This document shows, one piece after another, positions 34,601-41,244 of a stretch of 45,480 nucleotides of DNA; the stretch's first letter is position 1; every line of letters begins with the position of its first letter. The stretch is from Candidatus Cloacimonadota bacterium. GTDB taxonomy: Bacteria; Cloacimonadota; Cloacimonadia; Cloacimonadales; Cloacimonadaceae. The notes under the pieces are model-generated. The model was given only the letters and a program-made list of their open reading frames with translations. It ran no database searches and was not told the DNA's origin. The DNA lies in contig JALOBM010000013.1 of NCBI GenBank assembly GCA_023228285.1, positions 1 to 45,480 of the forward strand. Direction: 5' to 3'. Made by a program: the position numbers and the translations under genes.

Positions 34601-34830
34601 AGTGTGTTCAGCCGTCTTACCAACTCCGCTGGGACGTCGTTGTTATCGTGAAAGTATTGCATGCGGGCAAAGAGCCCGTTGAATACCAAAGGTACGTTCA
34701 TAAGCAGTTCTTTATATATGTGTTCCAGTAGTTTGCGCTGAAACACCAGTAAGGCACCTTCACCGCCCTCAGGACTGAGGATATTATGCAGTCTTTCAGC
34801 CAGTTCCAGGGCTTTTTCTTTGTCTATCAT
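31624..34830 (-). CDS. HEPN-like + PD-(D/E)XK nuclease + SF1 (Dna2/UPF1-type) helicase fusion
   Basis: This 1068-aa protein looks like a three-part DNA/RNA processing enzyme. Residues ~1-125 form a helical domain with VRRLNTLRILANRAAHEE, resembling DUF4145/HEPN-type N-termini. At ~345-390 a Cas4/RecB-like nuclease core is visible: GRLD353, E367-x-K369 in VELKSG, and QVVAY (Q385/Y389). The Fe-S cysteine set of Dna2 is not obvious. The C-terminal SF1 helicase has Walker A GPPGTGKT (677-684), DEAS (789-792), GDQNQLPA (813-820), HYRMHNE (871-877), VERYQGSERD (980-989) and VALSRARNRL (1021-1030). It overlaps ftsY by 4 bp and is followed by DUF3467. Repair or replication-fork processing, or defence against foreign nucleic acid, are both possible. 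Confidence 0.85.
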   Translation of the reverse strand: MIDKEKALELAERLHNILSPEGGEGALLVFQRKLLEHIYKELLMNVPLVFNGLFARMQYFHDNNDVPAELVRRLNTLRILANRAAHEEIAEIPAGAVIAGAKSIYELLKFVCPELSYPLLEDVVKDAPELPRHSHSKKHSFHCILKSHQFYMSGASIAGLEIQAINEDNEEVSILLRDDSKHPEKAKFSSLMPSLWPYANLHCLELSEVAGKANFYVDNPRSIVVLEPDFLIDASSIAECMDKDKSAPELYVLNRLFGEASSESMLLGRMVNSIFDELIHQPDLDYLDLFKCGLSQMPIPMVALGQNCAMEIYREIEIGHLQTVRAFCADVPEDDLLLEPSFLCPAYGLQGRLDLLYKNKGKYNIVELKSGKAHPNDVWPNQLYQVVAYNMIIRCAYGAGNLGSSSIFYSASMDKPLRNVANIPLLEQNLMHCRNRIVGIMHLLSENPRIFFDWLAKQDEKTYSVFSAEALQRFKRLKNSIRDFEYEWFCEQVKRVIREIWYVKTGAANSEAQYGHNALWRLSPVEKQGKIIKGLHIEDSNQREIKLSYSEDPGISDFRQGDIVVFYEEHKRVDKQEIIRGVITRMDKDNLCLRIRGGIKRRFNPQSSWSLEHDMLESYLYGPLSALTTFLESEISTRDLFLGIREPAAIDVDCPKDERESILARMQAARELFIVQGPPGTGKTSGLIGNYTERFFKNTKKTLMVLSFTNRAVDEICMCLKARNVPFIRTGNSQNIEDELLENLIHDKRYQEIDHLLRQNRIFVATVQSANAWIRDLTRLTGLDEIIVDEASQILESSILGLVTMAPKTILIGDQNQLPAISMQESLSFHFESEVIQELEYNNINQSLMERLFRLYHKKAWQKHLEMLTGHYRMHNEIAALVSHYYENRLRASLKEQSAVLETGLLPEEIDTRLLWLECPPSPHDYYDPLQTKAIVKLVDMYRKAGLVHDLQKDLGIVAPYRLMIHALRQEIKDISIDTVERYQGSERDSIILCFPIRNTMGLRSLQSLSSDGRVDRKLNVALSRARNRLIVIANSSLCKASVHFTKLYDNIRQNGRILSIHDFLDKE

Positions 34831-35777
34831 TCAGCTTCGGGCTCGGCTTCCTTTGAAAAAAAGGCTTTTACAAAACGCACGGCATGGAAATTCTCGATGT
34901 CGTCGATCTGTTCACCTACTCCCAGTAAACGCACAGGAATCTCCAGGTTTTCTTTGATGTTGAAGATGATCCCACCTTTTGCGGTACCATCGAACTTTGT
35001 GAGGGCAATACCGGTAAGCTTGATGGACTCGTTGAAGTGTTTTGCTTGCGAGATTGCGTTTTGCCCGGTAGTGCTATCTACCACCAGAATGGTCTCATGA
35101 GGGGCATCCGGACAAGCTTTCTTGATGACCCGATCAATCTTTTGCAGCTCTTTCATCAGGCGGTCTTTGGTGTGTTGCCGGCCTGCAGTATCGATCAGCA
35201 CGATGTCAAACTTCTTTGCCACTGCTGATGCTACACCGTCGTATATCACAGAAGCGGGATCCCGTTCCGGTTCCGAGCGCATAATTTCTACACCAGCGCG
35301 CTCTGCCCAGATGGCCACCTGCTCTATAGCTGCTGCGCGGAAGGTATCTCCGGCAATTATCAAAACCTTCTTTCCGGCTTTTGCAAAAAGATTCGCTACC
35401 TTGCCTATAGTGGTGGTCTTCCCTGTCCCGTTAACTCCCACAAATGCTATCACATAGGGTTGTAGGGCAGGAGTATTAAAGAAGTCTCTCTCCTCCTCAA
35501 TGTCTTTGAACAAGATATTCTGCATGATATCCACCAGGTAGATTTGTACTACTTCAGGATCAGTTATCTTGTCTTCCTTCACTTCTTTCCGCAGACTCGA
35601 AATGATCTTTTCCGCCATCATAGTGCCTGTATCGTTTTTGATTAGTATCTCTTCCAGTTCGTCATATAGTTCGTCGTCTATAACACCGCGAACACGCACG
35701 GTCTCCGCGATTTTATCGATAAAGCCGGATTTGGATTTTGTGAGTTTGTCCCTTAGGCTTTTTAGTTTACTGAGCAT
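34827..35777 (-). CDS. ftsY: signal recognition particle receptor FtsY
   Basis: FtsY (316 aa) is the membrane-associated SRP receptor GTPase that delivers ribosome-nascent-chain complexes to the translocon. It has the N domain (residues ~1-95) and G domain, without a long acidic A domain. G motifs: GVNGTGKTTT (114-123), DTFRAAAIEQ, DTAGRQHTKDRL, TKFDGTAKGG and the C-terminal GVGEQIDDIENF. Start ATG 35777 has GGAG upstream. Its stop overlaps the helicase start (ATGA), which places the helicase in the ftsY transcript. Confidence 0.97.
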   Translation of the reverse strand: MLSKLKSLRDKLTKSKSGFIDKIAETVRVRGVIDDELYDELEEILIKNDTGTMMAEKIISSLRKEVKEDKITDPEVVQIYLVDIMQNILFKDIEEERDFFNTPALQPYVIAFVGVNGTGKTTTIGKVANLFAKAGKKVLIIAGDTFRAAAIEQVAIWAERAGVEIMRSEPERDPASVIYDGVASAVAKKFDIVLIDTAGRQHTKDRLMKELQKIDRVIKKACPDAPHETILVVDSTTGQNAISQAKHFNESIKLTGIALTKFDGTAKGGIIFNIKENLEIPVRLLGVGEQIDDIENFHAVRFVKAFFSKEAEPEAE

Positions 35778-35803
35778 CAGATTTCTCCATTTTCTGCGTG
35801 ATT

Positions 35804-35820
35804 ATCATTGACATAATGAT
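35804..35820. promoter_or_regulatory. dyad in the divergent ftsY / membrane-protein interval
   Basis: ATCATT-GACAT-AATGAT is a perfect 6-bp inverted repeat in the 147-bp gap between divergent genes. It contains a plus-strand TTGACA. It could be an operator for one or both directions. No convincing -10 box could be fixed for either gene. Confidence 0.3.
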
Positions 35821-35924
35821 CATGTGAGATAAGTTTGCAATACTGGCTGGGACGTCAATGAAAATTGTTTATGCTGTATTCATAGCACACAGCCACACAG
35901 AATTTGATTAACAATGAGGAATAC

Positions 35925-36509
35925 ATGAACAGATTTAGAATGCAATACTTGCTAGTCATCTTGTTCCCAGTATTGGGAGCCTTGCTGGGCAGTTTACTTT
36001 ACAAAGAACAGATCAGCACAAAGGGTCTTAGTTTGGTACATATCGCTGTTGCTGCTGCTTTTTTGACCGGAGTAATAGCTTTTTTCCAATACTATTTAAA
36101 AAGCATCTTGCAATGGGGAGCAGCTATTCTTTTGTCCATACTTTACGCAGCAGGCACGCTGGCGATGGTGGATGCTCCACTGAGCATTCTAGCTCTGATC
36201 TTGCCCAATCTACTTTTTGCGCTTGTTAGCATCGTGATCGTAAGATACGTGTTCTTCAACAAGTCCATCATCCGCTTGCGCACACTGTTTATGGGTGTGT
36301 GCGGCGGTATCATGCTCAGTTTGTATCTTGCTTCGATGTATCTCATTTTGAGTATCGAACTCATAGAAGGATTTTGGCAAACTGCCTTTGTTTATGGACT
36401 TATTGTCTATGTGTTTTCAGCTTTCGGGATGTCGGTTGCAGATCTGATCATCTTGCAATCTGAAGTTCGACAATTGCGTAAAGAGGAAGAAAGCGACGAT
36501 GCTCAGTGA
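35925..36509 (+). CDS. hypothetical integral membrane protein
   Basis: This ~194-aa protein has about five to six hydrophobic helices: YLLVILFPVLGALLGSLLY, LVHIAVAAAFLTGVIAFF, WGAAILLSILYAAGTLAM, LILPNLLFALVSIVIVRYVF, GVCGGIMLSLYLASMYLI and FVYGLIVYVFSAFGMSVA. A charged, probably cytoplasmic C-tail follows. I do not recognise the family. ATG 35925 is preferred, with GAGGA just upstream; the TTG at 35904 has none. It overlaps trmB by 11 bp, so the two are probably translated together. Confidence 0.75.
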   Translation: MNRFRMQYLLVILFPVLGALLGSLLYKEQISTKGLSLVHIAVAAAFLTGVIAFFQYYLKSILQWGAAILLSILYAAGTLAMVDAPLSILALILPNLLFALVSIVIVRYVFFNKSIIRLRTLFMGVCGGIMLSLYLASMYLILSIELIEGFWQTAFVYGLIVYVFSAFGMSVADLIILQSEVRQLRKEEESDDAQ

Positions 36510-37104
36510 CCGGGATTTCTTCGTAACAGAGCCTGCCGAAGGGGACTTGCTAAACTCTCTGTTTGAAGACGATCATCCCCTATACATAGAGATAGGATCC
36601 GGAAAAGGGGAGTTTATTTCCCGCTACCCCATCAGCCACCCTGAATGGAACTTCATCGGTATGGAGATGAGCGAAAAACGCATCCGCAATTGTTTGAAAA
36701 AGCTCTCCGTGCAGGCAAATCCTAATGTTCGCCTGGTACGCAAGTTTGTAGATGCCAGCCTTACTCAGCTTTTTAAAGCCTCCAGCATTAGCGGCATCTT
36801 TATCCAGCATCCTGATCCCTGGCCCAAACGCAGACATCACCGGCGACGCCTGATCCAGCAAGACCTACTGAACGCCATGGCTCATATATTGATCCCCGGA
36901 GCGCAGGTACAGATATCAACTGACCACAGTGAATATGCATCCTGGATTGTGGAGGAGTTCTTGCAAAATCCTCACTACACCTCTTTGCAGGACGATCCCA
37001 TCCAATTGCATCCCAATCTGGACGAGCATATTGTTACCTGGTTTGAAGAAGAACAGCGTAAGCATGGGTACCACCCCTATTTTATGCTTTTCGAACGCAT
37101 TTGA
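36499..37104 (+). CDS. trmB: tRNA (guanine-N7-)-methyltransferase
   Basis: TrmB (201 aa) methylates N7 of G46 in tRNA variable loops using SAM. The SAM-binding loop is YIEIGSGKGEFI (residues ~29-40). The family signature is IQHPDPWPKRRHHRRRL (around 100-116), followed by QISTDHSEYASWI. Length is normal for the short bacterial form. It overlaps the membrane-protein gene and is 7 bp from the HD-GYP gene. Confidence 0.96.
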   Translation: MLSDRDFFVTEPAEGDLLNSLFEDDHPLYIEIGSGKGEFISRYPISHPEWNFIGMEMSEKRIRNCLKKLSVQANPNVRLVRKFVDASLTQLFKASSISGIFIQHPDPWPKRRHHRRRLIQQDLLNAMAHILIPGAQVQISTDHSEYASWIVEEFLQNPHYTSLQDDPIQLHPNLDEHIVTWFEEEQRKHGYHPYFMLFERI

Positions 37105-37111
37105 GGTAGAT

Positions 37112-38794
37112 ATGGATTACACATTCAGTTCAAATAAACAAGTAAACAAGACTCTGAATCTGGTAGTACAAAGAATCACAGACATGGCTGAAGACCAGAT
37201 CAGGCACATTCAGCAGCTCACGCGAATTGGCCAGTCTCTTTCCAGCGAGACCGATCTGGACAAGATCTTTGAGATGATTCTGGATGAAGGTATTGCCTTT
37301 ACCAGAGCGGACGCTGCCACCATCTACAAGGTAAGCGAAGACGCGCGCTTTTTGGAGTTTGAGCTGGTGTATAATGCAACGCTGAATATGCGTCAAGGAG
37401 GCTCAAACGATCCCATTCGCTGGAATCCGGTTCCCCTTTATGACGCCGATGGCAACAAAGTGATTTCTCACATAGTTTCAGCAGTATATCACAATAAACA
37501 TAGCCTCTGTTTCGATGATGTGTATCAGGCAACGGAATACGACATCAGCGGAACCTTGATGAGCGATAAAAGGAACAATTACCGCTGCAAAGCTATGCTT
37601 ACCATTCCGTTGAAAGACCATGAAGACACCGTGCTCGGAGTAATTCAATTCATTAACCCCCTGGATGACGAGAATGAGATCATCAGCTTCAGCCCAGAAC
37701 ACAAGACCATGCTCTCCTCCCTATCGTCCCAGGCAGCTATTGCGCTTTCCAATCGCAAACTAATCGCCAGTTTGGAAGACCTCTTGATGCAATTTATGCG
37801 CTCTATCGCAGGAGCTATTGAGAAGAAGAGTAAGTACAGCTCCGATCACATCACTCGCGTTGCCTTACTCACAGACATGATTGCCGAAAAGATAAATATC
37901 GCAGACAGCGGTCCTTTTGCCCAAATCCATTTCAGCGAAGACCAACTGAAAGAGATCTCGATGGCAGGCTGGATGCACGACATCGGCAAGATCATCACCC
38001 CAGAATTTGTGATGGATAAGAGTTGCAAGCTGGAACGGATTATGGATGGCTTTGCCTTGGTTCAAGCTCGTGCCTTCCATCTCAGAACTCTTATCAAATA
38101 CCTCGAACTGAAGCTTAGCAAGCAAGACTTTGCCTGCTTTGTGCAAGATAAACTGGGCTGCGTGGAGCAAGATCCCATTAGTTACATCGATGAGGCAATC
38201 GAGTTTATCCGCAAGCTGAATATCGGGGGCGAGTTTGTGCCCGATCCTGTAATAGCACGCATGGAAGCCCTTGCTGAAATCAACTTTGAATACGAAGGTG
38301 AACATTATTATCTCCTGGATGAAACCGATAAGAAAAACCTCAGCATCCGCCGCGGTACTCTGAATTCCGAAGAAATCCAGATCATGCGTGCACATGTATC
38401 AGTTACCTGGGATATGTTGTCCCAACTAAGCTTCCCAAAGAAGTATAGCAATGTTGCATACTATGCGGCTACTCACCATGAAGCTTTGAACGGAAAAGGC
38501 TATCCCCAAGGCCTGGAGGCTTTGAAACTGCCCCTACAATCTCGTATGATTGCCATTGCAGATATCTTTGAAGCGCTCACTTCTGCAGACAGACCCTACA
38601 AAAAAGCCAAAACCCTTTCCGAATCCCTCACCATCATGGCCTTCATGGTGAAGGACGGCCATTTGGATGCTGACCTGGTGGATTTCTTTTTGGATAGCGG
38701 GCTATATCTGGAATTTGCCAAGGACAGGATGCACTCTTCCCAGATAGATGACGTAAACATTGCAGCCATCAAGAGCAAATACCATCTTGGCTGA
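37112..38794 (+). CDS. GAF + HD-GYP domain protein with an insert in the HD-GYP domain
   Basis: From ATG 37112 (GAGGT upstream) the product is 560 aa. A helical start (1-45) is followed by a GAF domain (~48-215; LDEGIAFTRADAATIYKVSE and LGVIQFINPLDD). The HD-GYP domain starts near 225, with SSDHITRVALLTDMIAE, HD at 289-290 in WMHDIGK, and HHEALNGKGYP at 455-465. HD-GYP enzymes usually hydrolyse cyclic di-GMP. About 100 residues (~310-415) are inserted between the HD box and the RAHVSVTWDML helix, where typical family members have only a short segment. It is probably a cytoplasmic sensor and phosphodiesterase. It is 7 bp behind trmB and overlaps dus. Confidence 0.9.
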   Translation: MDYTFSSNKQVNKTLNLVVQRITDMAEDQIRHIQQLTRIGQSLSSETDLDKIFEMILDEGIAFTRADAATIYKVSEDARFLEFELVYNATLNMRQGGSNDPIRWNPVPLYDADGNKVISHIVSAVYHNKHSLCFDDVYQATEYDISGTLMSDKRNNYRCKAMLTIPLKDHEDTVLGVIQFINPLDDENEIISFSPEHKTMLSSLSSQAAIALSNRKLIASLEDLLMQFMRSIAGAIEKKSKYSSDHITRVALLTDMIAEKINIADSGPFAQIHFSEDQLKEISMAGWMHDIGKIITPEFVMDKSCKLERIMDGFALVQARAFHLRTLIKYLELKLSKQDFACFVQDKLGCVEQDPISYIDEAIEFIRKLNIGGEFVPDPVIARMEALAEINFEYEGEHYYLLDETDKKNLSIRRGTLNSEEIQIMRAHVSVTWDMLSQLSFPKKYSNVAYYAATHHEALNGKGYPQGLEALKLPLQSRMIAIADIFEALTSADRPYKKAKTLSESLTIMAFMVKDGHLDADLVDFFLDSGLYLEFAKDRMHSSQIDDVNIAAIKSKYHLG

Positions 38795-39731
38795 CACTCC
38801 CCTATATCTGGCTCCCCTAGCAGGCTACACAGACCGTGCCTTTCGCGAGCTCTGTAAAGACTGGCAGGCTGACTATCTGCTTAGCGAGATGGTGAGTGCA
38901 GACGGTTTGATTCGCGACCAGAAGAGAACCCTTGCTTTTGTGCTGTTTTCAGATAAAGAACGCCCTTACGGTGTACAGATATTTGGCTCGAATCCTTTGG
39001 TGATGGCACGAGCAGCCGAAGCCTTACTGCCCTATAAGCCGGATTTCATCGATATAAATATGGGCTGCCCGGTAAAGAAAGTAGTAAAGAGAGGAGCGGG
39101 TTCGGCTCTGATGCAAGCCCCCACTCAGGCATCAGAGATTGTGAAAGCTGTTAAGTCCGTCACTCAGGGACAGCTCCCCCTTAGCGTCAAGTTTCGTAGC
39201 GGATGGGATTCCAGCAACATCAATTACATGGATTTTGGTCTTTTAATGCAGGAAAGCGGAGCCGATATCCTCTGCCTTCACCCGCGTACAAGCAAACAGA
39301 TGTTTTCCGGTCTGAGTAACTGGGAACATATCAAAAATTTAAAACAAGCCCTTAGCATTCCGCTAATCGGGAATGGCGACATAGACAGCCCTGAGAGTGC
39401 CAAACAGATGATAGAGGATACCCATTGCGATGCCATCATGATCGGCCGCGGTGCTTTGGGACGCCCATGGCTCTTTGCTCAGATCAAGGAATACCTGCGC
39501 TACGGCGAGTATAGTCCCATCACAAAGGACAAGCTACTGGATACTGCCCTGCGCCATATTGACAATGCCCTTGCTTACAAGGAAGAACACCTGGTGGTTC
39601 GCGAAATGCGCTCGCAATTGTGTCACTATATCAAAGCCGCACCCGGAAGCAAGGAGATAAGAGAAAGAATCAACCATGCTCAAAGCGTTTTAGAGCTAAA
39701 AGAGCATTTAAGCAGGTGGCTGCGGATTTAG
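38787..39731 (+). CDS. dus: tRNA-dihydrouridine synthase
   Basis: This flavoprotein (~314 aa) reduces uridine to dihydrouridine in tRNA. FMN-binding and catalytic segments are LYLAPLAGYTDRAF, the catalytic Cys in INMGCPVKKVVKRGAGSAL, SVKFRSGWD with the Lys, CLHPRTSKQMFSG, PLIGNGDI and MIGRGALGRPW. It is of the DusB/DusA-like family; the exact target U is not clear. There is no ATG at the right place. A TTG at 38787 overlapping the HD-GYP stop by 8 bp is my choice; TTG 38760 would add nine residues. Its stop abuts the dinB stop directly. Confidence 0.92.
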   Translation: MADTPLYLAPLAGYTDRAFRELCKDWQADYLLSEMVSADGLIRDQKRTLAFVLFSDKERPYGVQIFGSNPLVMARAAEALLPYKPDFIDINMGCPVKKVVKRGAGSALMQAPTQASEIVKAVKSVTQGQLPLSVKFRSGWDSSNINYMDFGLLMQESGADILCLHPRTSKQMFSGLSNWEHIKNLKQALSIPLIGNGDIDSPESAKQMIEDTHCDAIMIGRGALGRPWLFAQIKEYLRYGEYSPITKDKLLDTALRHIDNALAYKEEHLVVREMRSQLCHYIKAAPGSKEIRERINHAQSVLELKEHLSRWLRI

Positions 39732-40823
39732 TTAATCGCCATTTTGTCCTGCCTTGGAACCAGATAAATCCAGTTCCAATTGATCGTAATCATTTTCACA
39801 ATCCAGCTTGCCCACTCCCAAGCCTAATAGCCGTACTTTTCGGGAAGCGTCCCAATTTGCTATCAGTAACTGTTCTGCAAAGCTATAGATTATCTCCTTA
39901 TCGTTGCTCGGTTCCGGCAAAGTGCTGCTCCGGGTTATCAGTTCGAAATTTGCATACTTAATCTTTAAGGTAAGACTAGTGCCCTGGATATTCTTATAGC
40001 ACATTCTGCTGGAGAGTTTATCTGCCAGAGCCCGGATTTTGATGAGCAGTTCATCCAAATTGCCGATATCTTCATAATAGGTGTTCTCACAACTGATGGA
40101 CTTTGGTTCCCAATAGGTTACTACATCGCGGTCATCGATGCCCCTCACCACATTGTAGTAGAAATGACCGGCCTTACCAAAGTGTTTGACAAGATCCCTA
40201 AGACTGCGATCATACAGGTCTTTTCCAGTATTGATCCCCATTTTCCGCATACGGGCAGCCGTCACTTTCCCGATCCCATGGAATTTGCCGATGGGTAACG
40301 CAAATAGGATATCCTGGGCATTTTCTGGGGTGATGATCGCCAATCCATCGGGCTTGTTCAGATCCGAGCCGATCTTGGCTAAAAACTTGTTGAAAGAAAC
40401 TCCAGCACTGCAACTGAGACGGGTTTGCTTCTTCACTTCATCCTTGATCATGCGCGCAATCTTTACCGGATCAGCTTCGCCCATTTTATTCTGAGTAACA
40501 TCCAGATAAGCTTCATCTAGGCTCATCGGCTCCACCATGTCCGTCCAGGAATGGAATACCTCGCGAATCTGTTTTGAAATCTCGCCATAAAGCTTGAAAT
40601 GGCTATGCACAAACACTGCCTGAGGACACAGTTTCCAGGCCTGAAACGAAGACATCCCGCTATGAACATCATATTTCCGCGCTTCGTAGGAACAAGTGGA
40701 CACAACTCCCCTGCTGTGAGGCGAACCGCCCACAATCACGCATTTACCTTTCAGAGATGGATTTTCACGTATCTCTATGGCGGCAAAATAGGCATCCATA
40801 TCGATGTGAATGATCTTTTTCAC
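39732..40823 (-). CDS. dinB: DNA polymerase IV (Y family)
   Basis: DinB (363 aa) is the error-prone translesion polymerase. The catalytic acids are visible: D8 in HIDMDAYFAAIE, and D103/E104 in MSLDEAYLD. Next are the HhH region (IGKFHGIGKVTAARMRKMGI), the little-finger domain, and a C-terminal clamp-binding motif QLELDL. The length is normal. It is convergent with dus with zero spacing, so there is no room for a separate terminator. The upstream interval (40824-41208) carries a palindromic element. An SOS box was not found. Confidence 0.97.
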   Translation of the reverse strand: MKKIIHIDMDAYFAAIEIRENPSLKGKCVIVGGSPHSRGVVSTCSYEARKYDVHSGMSSFQAWKLCPQAVFVHSHFKLYGEISKQIREVFHSWTDMVEPMSLDEAYLDVTQNKMGEADPVKIARMIKDEVKKQTRLSCSAGVSFNKFLAKIGSDLNKPDGLAIITPENAQDILFALPIGKFHGIGKVTAARMRKMGINTGKDLYDRSLRDLVKHFGKAGHFYYNVVRGIDDRDVVTYWEPKSISCENTYYEDIGNLDELLIKIRALADKLSSRMCYKNIQGTSLTLKIKYANFELITRSSTLPEPSNDKEIIYSFAEQLLIANWDASRKVRLLGLGVGKLDCENDYDQLELDLSGSKAGQNGD

Positions 40824-40969
40824 GAGAACAAATGAGCGTTGACCACGAAAAAAGTCAAGTATAAAGGGATTCCCGGATTGTTACGTGGCACAATTCTGAC
40901 AACTGCCAACAAGGCAATACTGCATTCACTTCGGACTGCTCTTGCGAACCATACCCTGAATCTCATTGA

Positions 40970-41042
40970 GTGCCGAAGTAGATATAAAGGCGTTATAAAG
41001 CTGTCGTCACTCGATGATCACTCGATTATATGTACTTCAAAA
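40970..41042 (+). repeat. ~75-bp palindromic intergenic element, copy 3
   Basis: It begins GTGCCGAAGTAGATAT, identical to copy 1 at 704 for 16 bases. It contains CACTCGATGAT and ends TATATGTACTTC. The arms GAAGTAGATATA and TATATGTACTTC pair with one mismatch. The downstream flank (GGATGGAGCACAGAG) loosely resembles that of copy 2. Confidence 0.78.
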
Positions 41043-41147
41043 CCGGATGGAGCACAGAGAGAAGATAGTTACTGTACACGCAGCTCTTCAAAATATCATT
41101 TATATCGGTTAACCTACTGAATTCCTTTTTTTTTACGCATATTCTAT

Positions 41148-41187
41148 TTGACATCTGTGTAGTACATTGTATCTTATGTTGTATAAT
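41148..41187 (+). promoter_or_regulatory. candidate promoter of the lipoprotein gene
   Basis: A perfect TTGACA (41148-41153) is followed after 16 bp by TATCTT (41170-41175). A perfect TATAAT lies further on at 41182-41187 but without a -35 at normal distance. Either could serve; the gene starts at 41245. Confidence 0.5.
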
Positions 41188-41244
41188 ATGCAGAGATATT
41201 GATATCAGATGTATCAAAAACCCAAAAAAAAGGAAAAACAAGTG

